A DNA stretch of 64,000 nt from Planctomycetia bacterium (GCA_016191115.1 JACPPG010000028.1:1-64000), one strand, 5' to 3'; shown: positions 7,001 to 16,560, counted from the stretch's first letter. Notes: a model not told the origin generated them from the letters alone. Program-made: numbers and translations.

Positions 7001-8791
7001 ATGAGACACGGGCGACCGATCGCGCACGGTGCGGGAGCAGTTCTCATCGGTGTTGGGATTCTCGTCGCGTGCGCAACAGCGGCCGACCGCGCCGCCGCGC
7101 CTGGCAGGCAGAATTCCAAGAGCACGACAACCGCGGTTCTTGTCCGGCGGGCGCTCGAAGCCGAAGCGATGGGCAGACCCAGCGATCGCGCGGAGTTGTT
7201 GAAGCGCGCGATCGAAGTCGATCCCGACTATGCCCCCGCCCATTGGCAACTTGGCCAGGTGCGCCTCGACGACCGCTGGCTCTCGGTCGACGAGGCCGCG
7301 CAAGAGCGGGCCCGCGCCGGCAAGATCGACGAGTATCGCAAGCGGCGCGAGAGGACGCATCTGAAGGCGGACGAGCAACTCAAGCTGGCTTCCTGGTGCG
7401 AGCATGCGGGCTTAAAGGAGCAGGAGCGCGTGCACCTCGTGGCCGCGCTGGTGTTGCAGCCCAAGTCGCGCGATCTGGTCAAGAAGCTGGGGCTCACGCG
7501 GTTTCAGGGCATGCTCGTATCGCCCCAGCAGCGCGAGACGCTAGAAGAGCAAGCGCGCGACGCCGAGGACTGTTTCAAGAAATGGACGCCCCGGCTGTCA
7601 AAAATGAAAGAGGCCATCGCCGAAGGCAGCCCGGCAAAAGTCGAATCGCTGCTGAACGACGTGCGGCGGATTCGTGACCCGGCGGCCATTCCAGCTCTGG
7701 AGGCGGGTTTCGCGAACGGAACGGCCGACGAACAGGCAGCGGTGATCTATTGTCTGGGCGCCATGCCTGAGCAAGCCGCGACGGATTCGCTTGTACGGTT
7801 TGCCATCCTCTCGGAAGTGGACGAGGCGCGCGAGGCGGCGGCCAAAGCGCTCAAGCCGCGCAACCTGTTCAGTTTCGTGCCGACTCTAATGGGGGCGCTC
7901 GAATCGCCTATTGACACGAAATATCGAACGCTTTATTCCGCCGATCAGTTTGGTCACCAACTGACCATGTATCAGGAGGGCCCGCTGTCGGGTCGGTCCC
8001 TCGTCTCGACCGGGGCGTCTTCGACGCAAACAAGTCTGAACATATCGCCTCGTCGCGGAACGTATAACATCACCTCGCGGACTGTACCGGACCCAACAGC
8101 TAACTCGGACGCGGCCCTGGCCGATCTGGCAAAAACGCACAACACTATGGTCGACCGATCGAATGAGCGGGTTGCCGAGGCGCTCCGCACGACCACTGGA
8201 CAGGACTTGAGCGACGATCCGAAGCTTTGGTGGAACTGGTGGCTGGACTACAACGAAATCTACCAGCCGTCAGTGAAGCCCGTGACCCAGCAGGTACGAA
8301 CGTACGTGCCGCCCCCGTCTACGTTTCGCGTTAGCTACTCCTCCTGCTTCGTGGCCGGCACGCCGGTTTGGACGATGACCGGGCCGATGCCGGTCGAGCA
8401 GGTGAAGGTAGGCGAATGCGTGTTGGCGCAAGACCCGGCCACCGGCGAGCTGGCCTACAAGCCGGTGATGGCCACGACCGTCCGCCCGGCGAGCCCCGTG
8501 ATTGCCGTTCGCGCCGGCGGCGACACGATCCGCGCCACGCGCGGCCACCCGTTCTGGGTCTCCGGCCGCGGCTGGCAGATGACCAAGGAGCTCAAGGCGG
8601 GCGATTCGCTGCACACGCCCGACGGCGCCGTGGCGATCGAATCGGCCGAGCCCGACGGCCAGGCCGAGTGCTACAACATGGTGGTGGCCGACTTCGGCAC
8701 GTATTTTGTCGGCCAAAAGCAGGTTCTGGTGCACGACAACAACATTCGCGACGTGACGCCGGCCATCGTGCCCGGCCTGGTGTTGCCGTAG
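7001..8791 (+). CDS. HEAT/TPR-like lipoprotein with C-terminal Hint domain (copy 2)
   Basis: A 596-aa paralogue of the gene 63 bases upstream, with the same architecture: lipobox LVAC with Cys24, TPR-like helices (DYAPAHWQLGQVRLDDRW), HEAT-like repeats (IRDPAAIPALEAGFANGT), and a Hint domain starting at Cys449 (SCFVAGTPVWT) with TRGHPFWVSGRGW and the terminal VLVHDNN. The start at 7001 is chosen because GGGGG precedes it and because it aligns with copy 1; an ATG at 6959 would spoil the signal peptide. The Hint domains are much more alike than the middle regions around residues 310-400, which are the variable part. The tail again has about 15 residues and no effector domain. Confidence 0.75.
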   Translation: MRHGRPIAHGAGAVLIGVGILVACATAADRAAAPGRQNSKSTTTAVLVRRALEAEAMGRPSDRAELLKRAIEVDPDYAPAHWQLGQVRLDDRWLSVDEAAQERARAGKIDEYRKRRERTHLKADEQLKLASWCEHAGLKEQERVHLVAALVLQPKSRDLVKKLGLTRFQGMLVSPQQRETLEEQARDAEDCFKKWTPRLSKMKEAIAEGSPAKVESLLNDVRRIRDPAAIPALEAGFANGTADEQAAVIYCLGAMPEQAATDSLVRFAILSEVDEAREAAAKALKPRNLFSFVPTLMGALESPIDTKYRTLYSADQFGHQLTMYQEGPLSGRSLVSTGASSTQTSLNISPRRGTYNITSRTVPDPTANSDAALADLAKTHNTMVDRSNERVAEALRTTTGQDLSDDPKLWWNWWLDYNEIYQPSVKPVTQQVRTYVPPPSTFRVSYSSCFVAGTPVWTMTGPMPVEQVKVGECVLAQDPATGELAYKPVMATTVRPASPVIAVRAGGDTIRATRGHPFWVSGRGWQMTKELKAGDSLHTPDGAVAIESAEPDGQAECYNMVVADFGTYFVGQKQVLVHDNNIRDVTPAIVPGLVLP

Positions 8792-8805
8792 TGCCGGGAC
8801 GATCA

Positions 8806-8974
8806 GGATTCACCACGGAAGCACAGTAGGCAGTAGGGAGAAAACAGGACACCAAGCAGGTGATCAACGAAGCGGTCAGGACTCATGCCTCGGATTTTCT
8901 TTAAACATTAGTCCTTCAGACCTTCGACATTCGTCATTCACTTCTCCGTGCCTTCGTGTCTCCGTGGTGAATCC
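8806..8974. repeat. MITE-like element with GATTCACCACGGA ends
   Basis: The left end GGATTCACCACGGAAGCACA is mirrored by TGTCTCCGTGGTGAATCC at the right end, with a unique A/T-richer centre of ~130 bases. A related element lies at 10184-10366. Confidence 0.7.
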
Positions 8975-8995
8975 TCTGCGTGCCCGCTGCTGCCG

Positions 8996-10171
8996 CTACC
9001 GCCCCAGGTGCAACGGCGACAGTCTTTGCAGGGCGATCCGCGCGTAGCGCCGCTCGGCCAGGCGTTTGAGCACCAGGCGGAATGCCAGGAATACAAGCAG
9101 CCCCACGGTCGCGCCCGCGATGTCGGTGATCCAATCGAGTGGATCGGCGGTGCGGCCGACGGCAGGCTGCGTCAATTCGTCGACCACGCCGTACAGCGCG
9201 ACCGCCGGAAGCACGGCGACGTACCGCAGCGCGCGGGCCCACGGACGTCCGCGCGTCCCCGACCAGATTGCCGCGGCCAAGGTCGCCAACAGGAACGACA
9301 AACCCGCGTACGCCGTGAAATGGAACAGCTTGTCCACCGGCAGGCGCCACTGCGGCACCTCCATGCCCGATAGCGACATGTGCGTGGCGAGCGCCATGAG
9401 CGCTATGTACACCGCGCAGATGGCGCCCAGAATGGGAATGCGGCCGTGGAAGCCGCGCGAGGCGCCGCGCCGCGTGCTGGCGATCTCGACTTCAGGCCGC
9501 GCGACCCGCAGCCAGAAACGGCCGAAGCGGTTGACGCGCGTGCCGGCCACTCCCAGCCATTCGAGCTGCGTCAGTTCCGCGCACGTTCGTAACGCCGCGT
9601 TTCCGACCGGCGCGCCGCTCAAATCCAGCCGCCGCAGGTAGGGGAAGGCGCCCAGCCGGGCGACGCCTGCCTCGGTCACGCGGCTTCCCGACAGGTCGAG
9701 CCAGTGAAGCTGGCCGAGCGCATCTTGATTGGCGATCAGGAGATCGATGGTCTGGTCGTCGAACTGGGGGCCCACAAGGCCGACGCCGTCGATCGTCTCC
9801 ATGACCTGGGCAAAGTCCTCGCCGATCTCGTGCGCCAGCCAGTCGATCTGCACGGCCTTCACGCTGCCGCCGCGGCGGGTGATCGCGGCGGTGAACTCCT
9901 GGCTTCGGGCGTAACGCTCGATCGATTCGGCCAGCCAGCGGCGGCGGCTGGTAAAGAACTTGGCGTATTCGCGGGCCCGCTCGTAGGCCGTCTGCAGCTC
10001 GAGGAATTGTTGCTGCGTGCCGCCCCGGTCGGGATGGGCACTCTTGACCTTTTCTCGGTACGCCGCTTCGACGTCCTCGGGCGAGCAGGGCAATAGCACG
10101 CCTAGCCGCACCAGAAAGTCCGGCCGGCCGTCGGTGGCGAGCGAACCGGGCTTTTTGGCTACGTGCGGCAT
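8996..10171 (-). CDS. DnaJ–leucine-rich-repeat–VanZ fusion protein
   Basis: A 391-aa protein with three unlike parts. Residues ~18-70 are a J-domain with the HPD motif (SAHPDRGGTQQQF), which stimulates Hsp70 ATPase. Residues ~110-220 carry leucine-rich repeats (LGQLHWLDLSGSRVTEAGVA, then LRRLDLSGAPVGNAAL). Residues ~250-370 are a VanZ-like membrane domain with four hydrophobic segments and the signature DKLFHFTAYAGLSF ... VDELTQ ... DPLDWITDIAG. Helices lead the J-domain and LRR to the cytoplasm (inference). I know no standard family with this order. The start lies at the edge of a repeat and lacks a clear ribosome site, so it could be a few codons off. Neighbours give no functional hint. Confidence 0.75.
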   Translation of the reverse strand: MPHVAKKPGSLATDGRPDFLVRLGVLLPCSPEDVEAAYREKVKSAHPDRGGTQQQFLELQTAYERAREYAKFFTSRRRWLAESIERYARSQEFTAAITRRGGSVKAVQIDWLAHEIGEDFAQVMETIDGVGLVGPQFDDQTIDLLIANQDALGQLHWLDLSGSRVTEAGVARLGAFPYLRRLDLSGAPVGNAALRTCAELTQLEWLGVAGTRVNRFGRFWLRVARPEVEIASTRRGASRGFHGRIPILGAICAVYIALMALATHMSLSGMEVPQWRLPVDKLFHFTAYAGLSFLLATLAAAIWSGTRGRPWARALRYVAVLPAVALYGVVDELTQPAVGRTADPLDWITDIAGATVGLLVFLAFRLVLKRLAERRYARIALQRLSPLHLGR

Positions 10172-10183
10172 TTCGGAGGATCA

Positions 10184-10366
10184 GGATGCACCACGGAGAC
10201 ACGGAGAAGAAAGTAGGCAGAGGGAAGTAGGCGGCAGAGACGACGATGATGAGTGCGGGAATGACGAACGATTTGGGGGGCGGGCTCTAAGATTTGCTGA
10301 CAACCGCCTGCTTCCTCCCATTCATCATTCATCATTCCGCATTCATCGTTCCTCTCCGTGGTGCGT
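10184..10366. repeat. MITE-like element with GATGCACCACGGAGACACGG ends
   Basis: The left end GGATGCACCACGGAGACACG and the right end CTCTCCGTGGTGCG are inverted. The centre includes a short TCATCATTCATCATTC simple tract. It fills the gap between the DnaJ fusion and the TM2 gene and is related to 8806-8974. Confidence 0.65.
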
Positions 10367-10369
10367 TTT

Positions 10370-10837
10370 CTAGAACCATGGCTTCTTGTCGACGATGTAC
10401 AGCCGGTAGAACTCCTGGTCCGACCGCGTCAGATAGATAATACCCTCGATGATCCCGATGATGTGCATCACGGGCGCAGCGATGCCGCACGTCAGGATCG
10501 ATACGAGTAGCATAGTCAGGCCGACGCCAGGCATACCGAGAATAAATTTGTGGACCCCCAAGGATCCAAAAATGATCCCCAAGACGCCGGCGGCGATCTT
10601 TGTGCCGGACACGTCCGGGGGCGTCGCTGCCACCGGCGGCGGGGGCGCGGCCGGGGCCGTGCTTGCTGGAAGCAGCCCCGGAACTGAGACGGCCGGCACC
10701 CATTGTGGGGTGCCCTCTTGCCACAGCATGTCGTTATGACCGACGTGGCCCGCCGCGGCGAACTCTTTGAGCTGTTCCTCGTCGTAGGGGCCGTACTGCG
10801 TGTGGCCGTCGCGGAGCACGTACCATTTGGCGTCCAT
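10370..10837 (-). CDS. GYF_2 and TM2 domain membrane protein
   Basis: A 155-aa protein. Residues 2-50 are a GYF_2 domain (WYVLRDGHTQYGPYDEEQLK with M.W.EGT.QWVPA), a peptide-binding fold common in planctomycetes. A Pro/Ala linker (PAAPPPPVAATPP) follows. Residues ~75-135 are a TM2-like pair of membrane helices (KIAAGVLGIIFGSLGVHKFI ... IIGIIEGIIYL), with the KF-containing turn of TM2 proteins. The start at 10837 is preferred over an ATG 63 bases upstream because GGGAGAGATCCC lies directly before it and the GYF fold begins there. The role is unknown; such proteins are often linked to secretion or envelope assembly. Confidence 0.8.
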   Translation of the reverse strand: MDAKWYVLRDGHTQYGPYDEEQLKEFAAAGHVGHNDMLWQEGTPQWVPAVSVPGLLPASTAPAAPPPPVAATPPDVSGTKIAAGVLGIIFGSLGVHKFILGMPGVGLTMLLVSILTCGIAAPVMHIIGIIEGIIYLTRSDQEFYRLYIVDKKPWF

Positions 10838-10990
10838 GGGATCTCTCCCTCGCTGTGGGTTTGGCGGCGATCGGATTTCGGTCGCCTGTGGCTTCCCCAA
10901 GGCGAGTTCGCTTTCAGCCTAGCGGCATTGGCCCGGTTACTGCCGGTTCCGCGAACATGCGGCGCGTCCGATCGTTAGCGGGGTGGTCCG

Positions 10991-12244
10991 TCACTTTTGG
11001 TCCAATAGCGCCAACCGCAACAGGTTGAGCGCCTGTTTGGCGGCCCGGGTGGTCAGGAAATCGGGGCTACCGAAATGCGGCGCCGAACGGACCACGACCT
11101 CATCGGCCGACGCCAGGGCGAGGAACAACCGCTGCGGCGTCTTGTCGGCACGGGACAATTGCGGGAATTGGCTCACGGCCAGCGTCAGGTCGGCCCCCAG
11201 CCGCTCGCGGCCGCCGCGGGCCATCGCCTCGACCACTTCGGCACTGACCGGCGTGTGCTCGACCACGACCTGTGGCGCGACAGATAGCAGCCGGGCGAGC
11301 GCCACGTCGTTCGGCACGACAATGCCGCCCAAAAAGTAGCCGCTTTTGGCGGTCGCCTCGTGCAAGCGATGGGCCACAAGTCCCCCAGTCCCCCATTCCA
11401 CCGTCGCCAAGGTCTTGCCCCGCTCGGCCAATAGCCGCGCGACGACGTGCTCCAGCTCGTCCTCCTCTTCGCCGAATACGACATTGCCAAGGCACTCGTA
11501 AATCGTCGCCGCGACCGGCTCGATCAGGGCCTGGCATTCGGCTTCGCTAGCGCCCTGGGCCGTGATCCGCAGCGTGATCGTGGCAGCACTTACGGTAATG
11601 CCCACGCTGGGTGTGCGGCCGCGGCGGATCAAGTCCGGCAGGCGCCCTTCCAGCTCGCTCTCGCTGAGCCCGAAGCACTTGATCCGCCGGTGGCGGATCG
11701 CTTGCGGGGCACCCGCCAGCCGCACGAGCTCGGGCCCGACCGACTGGTCCCACATGCGGAACATCTCGGCTGGCACGCCCGGCAGCGCGAACAGGTGGCA
11801 TGGCTCTCGGCCCGCGCGCGGCACGTCGATAGCGATCCCGGGCGCCGTCCCGGCCGGATTGGGGATTACGCGGCTGCCGGCCGGAAACATCGCTTGCACC
11901 GTATTCCGCTCGGGCATCTCGCGGCCGAAGCGGGCAAACAGGCCGCGGATGTGCTGCACGATATCCTCATGCAGTACCAGCTCGCCGCCGGTCAGTTGCG
12001 CGAGCACCTCGCGCGTCAGGTCGTCGGCGGTGGGACCAAGGCCGCCTGAGGCCACGACGACGTCCGCACGCTCGACCGCCTGGCGGAAAACGCGCAGATT
12101 GGCGTCCAAGTCGTCGGCCACGGTGGTGTGGTAGAGCACGCGGATGCCGATATCGCCCAGGCGTTCGGAAAGCCACTGGCTGTTGGTGTCCAGCCGCTGG
12201 CCGCTCGTCAGCTCGTCGCCGATGGCGATGACTTCGGCATCCAT
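10991..12244 (-). CDS. cinA: CinA family protein with degenerate PncC domain
   Basis: A 417-aa protein. Residues 1-170 are the COG1058/MoaB-like pyrophosphatase part (EVIAIGDELTSGQRLDTNSQ, then VVASGGLGPTADDLTREVLA, and AGTAPGIAID). A connector follows, and residues ~265-417 match the PncC nicotinamide-nucleotide amidase fold (AHRLHEATAKSGYFLGGIVV). In active PncC the strand reads ESCTGG with the catalytic Ser; here it is EWGTGG, and the Gly-rich GIAGPGGG loop is replaced by SQFPQLSRADKTP. NMN deamidation is therefore unlikely, while the N-terminal domain looks intact. The start at 12244 fits the family N-terminus; a frame start 33 bases upstream has no ribosome site. Confidence 0.85.
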   Translation of the reverse strand: MDAEVIAIGDELTSGQRLDTNSQWLSERLGDIGIRVLYHTTVADDLDANLRVFRQAVERADVVVASGGLGPTADDLTREVLAQLTGGELVLHEDIVQHIRGLFARFGREMPERNTVQAMFPAGSRVIPNPAGTAPGIAIDVPRAGREPCHLFALPGVPAEMFRMWDQSVGPELVRLAGAPQAIRHRRIKCFGLSESELEGRLPDLIRRGRTPSVGITVSAATITLRITAQGASEAECQALIEPVAATIYECLGNVVFGEEEDELEHVVARLLAERGKTLATVEWGTGGLVAHRLHEATAKSGYFLGGIVVPNDVALARLLSVAPQVVVEHTPVSAEVVEAMARGGRERLGADLTLAVSQFPQLSRADKTPQRLFLALASADEVVVRSAPHFGSPDFLTTRAAKQALNLLRLALLDQK

Positions 12245-12346
12245 GATGGCGTCAGATCCGGACGGTCTTTTGTGCAAGCTGGGACAAAGTCTGGGTCATT
12301 CTGGCAGGAATTCGCACGGCGTCCAGCCGCATGGGGTGACGTGAAC

Positions 12347-12417
12347 GGGAGGGCGAGGCTCCTGCCGAGCCGCGACCTTACCGTGCGATGCGACTCGGCG
12401 GGAGCCTCGCCCTCCCC
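12347..12417. repeat. Palindromic repeat GGGAGGGCGAGGCTCC type
   Basis: GGGAGGGCGAGGCTCCTGCC is mirrored by GCGGGAGCCTCGCCCTCCC around a short ACCTTACCG loop, giving a long stable hairpin. It directly abuts copy 3 of the 155-bp repeat. Confidence 0.75.
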
Positions 12418-12420
12418 AGG

Positions 12421-12562
12421 GTCATTCTGTTTTTCAAAATGGCGAGGCGGGAAAATGGGACTGGCTCCGAGCATAAACAGCGCAAGTCCTTTCAGACGAA
12501 CGTTGCGTCTCGGTGCCTGTCCCACTTTCCCGCCGGTGCGCCGCCGGCAAGCTTGAATCTGT
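12421..12562 (+). repeat. Dispersed ~155-bp palindromic repeat (copy 3)
   Basis: Matches copy 2 from CATTCTGTTTTTCAAAATGG to GCAAGCTTGAATCTGTG. The outer CCAGGGCC/GGCCCTGG ends are partly lost. It lies between the divergent cinA and copper-ATPase genes. Confidence 0.85.
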
Positions 12563-12631
12563 GGGCGTCCTATGATGGGTACGGGCCGCTGGGAGATTCT
12601 GCTACCATTGCGGCGGACCACGGGAGCACCC

Positions 12632-15070
12632 ATGGAAGAGCACTTGCACGGAAAGCACGCCGGCCACGAGCAACATGGGCATGCCGCGACGGCGGGTTCG
12701 CCGCAAGCGGCTGCCCGCGACCCGGTGTGCGGCATGACCGTCGATGCCAGCAAGACGCCGCACAAGGCGGAGCATGCCGGCGCGACGTACTACTTCTGCT
12801 CGGCCGGCTGCGTCAAGAAGTTCGCCGCCGAACCGGAGAAGTACCTGGCCGCCGCCGCGGCTTCGCCTGCATCCACGCTCGTCCAGATCGCGCCCTTGGG
12901 CGGACCGGCACCCGCGGCGCGGCCGGCGGACGCGGGGAAAGACGAGTTATCGAAGGGCAATATCTACACGTGCCCGATGCACCCCGAAGTGCGGCAGGTC
13001 GGCCCAGGCTCCTGTCCCATTTGCGGGATGGCGCTTGAGCCGGTGGATATCGCCGACCAGGAGGAAGACAACACCGAGCTGGTGGACATGCAGCGCCGGT
13101 TCTGGGTCAGCCTGGTGCTGACGGCGCCGGTGTTTCTCGTGGCCATGGCCGAGATGTTTCCCACGATTCCGCTTGCCCATTTGTTGTCGGCGCGGCAATC
13201 CGCCTGGCTGCAATTGGCGTTAACGACGCCCGTTGTGCTGTGGTGCGGCTGGCCGTTTTTCGTGCGTGGCTGGTCTTCGCTCGTCACGCGGCGGCTGAAC
13301 ATGTTCTCGCTCATCGCTCTGGGCGTCGGCACGGCCTATCTGGAAAGCATCGCCGCGACGCTCGCGCCGGGCCTTTTCCCCGAATCGTTCCGCGGCCACG
13401 GCGGGCAGGTCGCCACGTACTTCGAGTCGGCCGCCGTGATCGTCACGCTGGTCCTGTTCGGGCAGGTTCTGGAGCTTCGTGCACGCAGCCAGACCAGTAG
13501 CGCGATCCGCGCCCTACTGGGCCTTGCCCCGCGGACCGCGCGGCGGATCGACGACAGCGGCGAGCACGACGTGCCGCTCGAAGACGTACAACCGGGCGAT
13601 CGGCTGCGCGTGCGGCCGGGCGAAAAAGTGCCGGTCGACGGCGCGGTGGTCGAAGGCGGGAGCTTTGTTGATGAATCGATGATCACCGGCGAGCCGATCC
13701 CGGTCGAAAAGCGGGCGGAGGACCGTGTCACCGGCGGCACGGTCAACGGCACGGGCGGCTTCATCATGCGGGCCGAGCGCGTGGGGCGCGACACCCTGCT
13801 TGCCCAGATCGTGCAGATGGTCAGCGAGGCGCAGCGAAGTCGGGCGCCCATCCAGCTTTTGGCCGACGTCGTTTCGGGCTACTTCGTGCCGGCTGTGGTG
13901 CTGGTGGCGGTGGCGACGTTCGTCGTGTGGAGCCTGGTCGGACCGGAACCGCGGCTGGCGTACGCGCTTCTGAACGCCGTGGCCGTGTTGATCATCGCCT
14001 GCCCTTGCGCGCTGGGGCTGGCGACGCCGATGTCGATCATGGTCGGCACCGGTCGCGGCGCGACGGCCGGCGTGCTCATCCGCAGCGCCGAGGCGCTTGA
14101 GGTCCTCGAAAAGGTCGACACGCTAGTGGTGGACAAGACGGGCACGCTCACCGAAGGGAAGCCTCGCCTGGCGAGCGTCGTGCCGACAGCAGGCTTCGCC
14201 GAGGACGAGGCGTTGCGGCTGGCGGCTTCGGTGGAAGTCGGCAGCGAGCATCCGCTGGCCGCGGCGATCGTCGCCGGCGCGCGGGAACGCGGACTTGCGG
14301 TCGGCGAACCGAAGGATTTTCAATCCATCACCGGCAAGGGAGTCGCCGGCAACGTGGATGGCCGTGCGGTGAAGCTCGGCAATCAGGCCCTGCTGGCAGA
14401 CGCGAAAATCGACGCCGGCGGATTGGCGGACCGGGCCGACGAGCTGCGCCGCCAGGGACAGACCGTGATGTTCCTGGCCGTCGACAACCGCGCGGCCGGA
14501 CTGGTGGGCGTTGCCGACCCCATCAAGCCGACCACGCCCGAGGCCTTGCGGATGCTGCACGACGAGAAGCTGCGGATCGTGATGGTCACCGGCGACAGTC
14601 GGGCCACGGCGGATGCGGTAGCCCGCCAGCTTGGCCTCGATCAGGTCGAGGGCGAAGTTCTCCCGCAAGAGAAAAACCAGGTCATCCGCCGGCTGCAAGA
14701 GCGCGGCCAGACGGTCGCCATGGCGGGCGACGGCGTCAACGACGCGCCGGCCTTGGCGCAGGCGGACGTGGGGATCGCCATGGGCACCGGGACCGACGTC
14801 GCCATTCAGAGCGCGGGCGTGACGTTGGTGAAGGGGGATTTGCGCGGCATCGTGCGGGCGCGGCGTTTGAGCCAGGCCACGATGCGCAACATACGCCAGA
14901 ACTTGTTCTTTGCCTTCATCTACAACGGAATCGGCGTGCCGATCGCGGCCGGAATCCTCTATCCGTTCTTCGGGCTGCTATTGAGCCCGATGATCGCCGC
15001 GGCGGCGATGAGCTTCAGCTCGGTGTCGGTGATCACCAACGCCTTGCGGTTGCGGCGGGCGAAGCTGTAG
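12632..15070 (+). CDS. copA: Copper-translocating P1B-type ATPase with YHS domain
   Basis: An 812-aa heavy-metal efflux ATPase. It has a His-rich start ([16 protein letters not shown]), a YHS metal-binding domain (DPVCGMTV ... CSAGCVKKF, residues ~30-75), and a Zn-ribbon-like heavy-metal domain ([10 protein letters not shown] ... [11 protein letters not shown], ~110-145) in place of a CXXC HMA domain. Eight hydrophobic segments follow, with TGEP (actuator), the [10 protein letters not shown] ion path, DKTGTLTEG (phosphorylated Asp), the HPLA motif and [14 protein letters not shown]. These make it a Cu+ exporter of the CopA class by family knowledge. The start at 12632 has GGAG five bases before it and removes 20 unrelated residues. 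No copper regulator is adjacent. Confidence 0.93.
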   Translation: MEEHLHGKHAGHEQHGHAATAGSPQAAARDPVCGMTVDASKTPHKAEHAGATYYFCSAGCVKKFAAEPEKYLAAAAASPASTLVQIAPLGGPAPAARPADAGKDELSKGNIYTCPMHPEVRQVGPGSCPICGMALEPVDIADQEEDNTELVDMQRRFWVSLVLTAPVFLVAMAEMFPTIPLAHLLSARQSAWLQLALTTPVVLWCGWPFFVRGWSSLVTRRLNMFSLIALGVGTAYLESIAATLAPGLFPESFRGHGGQVATYFESAAVIVTLVLFGQVLELRARSQTSSAIRALLGLAPRTARRIDDSGEHDVPLEDVQPGDRLRVRPGEKVPVDGAVVEGGSFVDESMITGEPIPVEKRAEDRVTGGTVNGTGGFIMRAERVGRDTLLAQIVQMVSEAQRSRAPIQLLADVVSGYFVPAVVLVAVATFVVWSLVGPEPRLAYALLNAVAVLIIACPCALGLATPMSIMVGTGRGATAGVLIRSAEALEVLEKVDTLVVDKTGTLTEGKPRLASVVPTAGFAEDEALRLAASVEVGSEHPLAAAIVAGARERGLAVGEPKDFQSITGKGVAGNVDGRAVKLGNQALLADAKIDAGGLADRADELRRQGQTVMFLAVDNRAAGLVGVADPIKPTTPEALRMLHDEKLRIVMVTGDSRATADAVARQLGLDQVEGEVLPQEKNQVIRRLQERGQTVAMAGDGVNDAPALAQADVGIAMGTGTDVAIQSAGVTLVKGDLRGIVRARRLSQATMRNIRQNLFFAFIYNGIGVPIAAGILYPFFGLLLSPMIAAAAMSFSSVSVITNALRLRRAKL

Positions 15071-15099
15071 GAGTTGGCGCGAGGGGCCGCACGCAAACT

Positions 15100-16560
15100 T
15101 CAGGTACCGCTGCTCTCGCGCGGCACCGCCACGCGCGGCGGACGAACGGCAAGCGCCATTACCATTGCGACCAGGCAGCCCGCCGCCGCCGGCAAAAAGG
15201 CCCAGCGGTAGGAGTGCAGGTTGTCCCACACGCCGCCGGCCAGCATCGGTCCCAAGACGCCGCCGGCGCCGTAGGCCGTGAACACCAGGCCGTAGTTTGC
15301 GCCCAGGTGGCGGGTGCCGAAGAACTCCGCCGTCAAAAGAGGGAATAGCGCCAGGTTGCCGCCGAAATGGAAGCCGACCCAGCAGGCCGCGATCGCCAGC
15401 GTCCAGGCTTGCGATCCCATTTCGACAAGCGCCACTACCATCAACGCCTGCAACAGCGAGATCAAGACGAGGGTCCGCCGCGCGCCCAGCCACTGCGACA
15501 CCGTACCCCACGTGATCCGTCCCAGCGCGTTGAAGAGCGCCAGAAGGCCCAGCGCGGCTTCGGCCTCGGCGTCGGTCAGACCTCCCTCGCGGACGCCAAA
15601 GTCCTTGAGCGAGCCGATCACCATCAACCCGCAGCTCGACGCTAGCGCGAAAGCCAACCACAGCATCCAGAACGCCGCGGTCCGCAGCGTTTGTCCTTGC
15701 GTCAGGTCGGGCGTGGCCGGCCGGCCGTCGGCGGCTGCCGCGGGCGGCTCCCAGCCGGCGGGCCGCCAGCCGGGCGGCGGGTTCCGCAGCAGCATCGCGC
15801 CGGCCGTCACGCACGCGGCGAAGATCGACGCGTAGGTGAGGAACGTGCCGGGCACTCCCTCCGCGGCCAACACGCCGCCCCAACTGCCGGCCAGCTTGAT
15901 GAATAGATACGCGCCGCCGCCAAAGCCCGCCACGGCGAGGCCCGTGATCAGGCCGCGCAAGTCAGGAAACCACTTGACGCACGCGGCGATGGGACAGACG
16001 TAGCCGAGACCGATGCCTGCGCCGCCGATCACGCCGATGGAGAGGAGCACGGCCGCGAAACTCGGCCCGGCGACGGCGGCGATCGCGTAGCCCGCGGCCA
16101 GCACCAGCCCGCCGGTCATGGCGACGACGCGCGGTCCGACGCGGTCCTGCCACCGTCCGGCCAGGATCATCACCAGGGCGAAGACCATCAGGCCCGTCGA
16201 GAAGACGCCCTGGGCCTGCTTTCCGCTGAAACCGTAGTAGTGTTTTTCCCACACCGAGTCCGACACTTGGATGCGCCGCGGCACGTCGGCCAGGAACCGG
16301 TCGAGCGCGGCCTTGGCCGCGTCGCGCTCTCGGGCGTGCGCCTCGGCCAGTTGTCGTTTGAGCTTTCGGTATTCCGTCACCAGCTCGGCATGGTGCGCGG
16401 GATCGACGCCGAGCACCGCGGGCGAGAGCGTCACGATCAGCTCGGCACGGCTCGCCTTGAGCGTCGGCACGAACACGCCCCAGCCATAGATCGCGCCCAG
16501 GCACGGCTGGACGAGAAGCGCTCCGAGCACGACAAGCCAGCGGGCACGATTCACGGGCAT
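15100..16560 (-). CDS. MFS transporter, oxalate/formate antiporter (OFA) family
   Basis: A 486-aa 12-helix major facilitator. Helix 1 has the OFA-typical Q-P-C-L-G-A-I-Y-G-W-G-V-F pattern, and a large loop of ~95 residues lies between helix 1 and 2 (VTEYRKLKRQLAEAHARERD), longer than usual and helical. GRWQDRVGPRVVAM is the MFS motif A between helices 2 and 3. The substrate is probably a small carboxylate but cannot be read. An AAAGGGGA ribosome site directly abuts the ATG at 16560 and is better spaced for GTG at 16554, so the true start may be two codons later. It converges on the copper ATPase gene. Confidence 0.82.
   Translation of the reverse strand: MPVNRARWLVVLGALLVQPCLGAIYGWGVFVPTLKASRAELIVTLSPAVLGVDPAHHAELVTEYRKLKRQLAEAHARERDAAKAALDRFLADVPRRIQVSDSVWEKHYYGFSGKQAQGVFSTGLMVFALVMILAGRWQDRVGPRVVAMTGGLVLAAGYAIAAVAGPSFAAVLLSIGVIGGAGIGLGYVCPIAACVKWFPDLRGLITGLAVAGFGGGAYLFIKLAGSWGGVLAAEGVPGTFLTYASIFAACVTAGAMLLRNPPPGWRPAGWEPPAAAADGRPATPDLTQGQTLRTAAFWMLWLAFALASSCGLMVIGSLKDFGVREGGLTDAEAEAALGLLALFNALGRITWGTVSQWLGARRTLVLISLLQALMVVALVEMGSQAWTLAIAACWVGFHFGGNLALFPLLTAEFFGTRHLGANYGLVFTAYGAGGVLGPMLAGGVWDNLHSYRWAFLPAAAGCLVAMVMALAVRPPRVAVPRESSGT

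Noticed and set aside
5144-8791. Interpretation as true inteins or as complete polymorphic toxins
   Set aside because: There is no C-terminal extein or toxin after the Hint domain and no homing endonuclease inside it.
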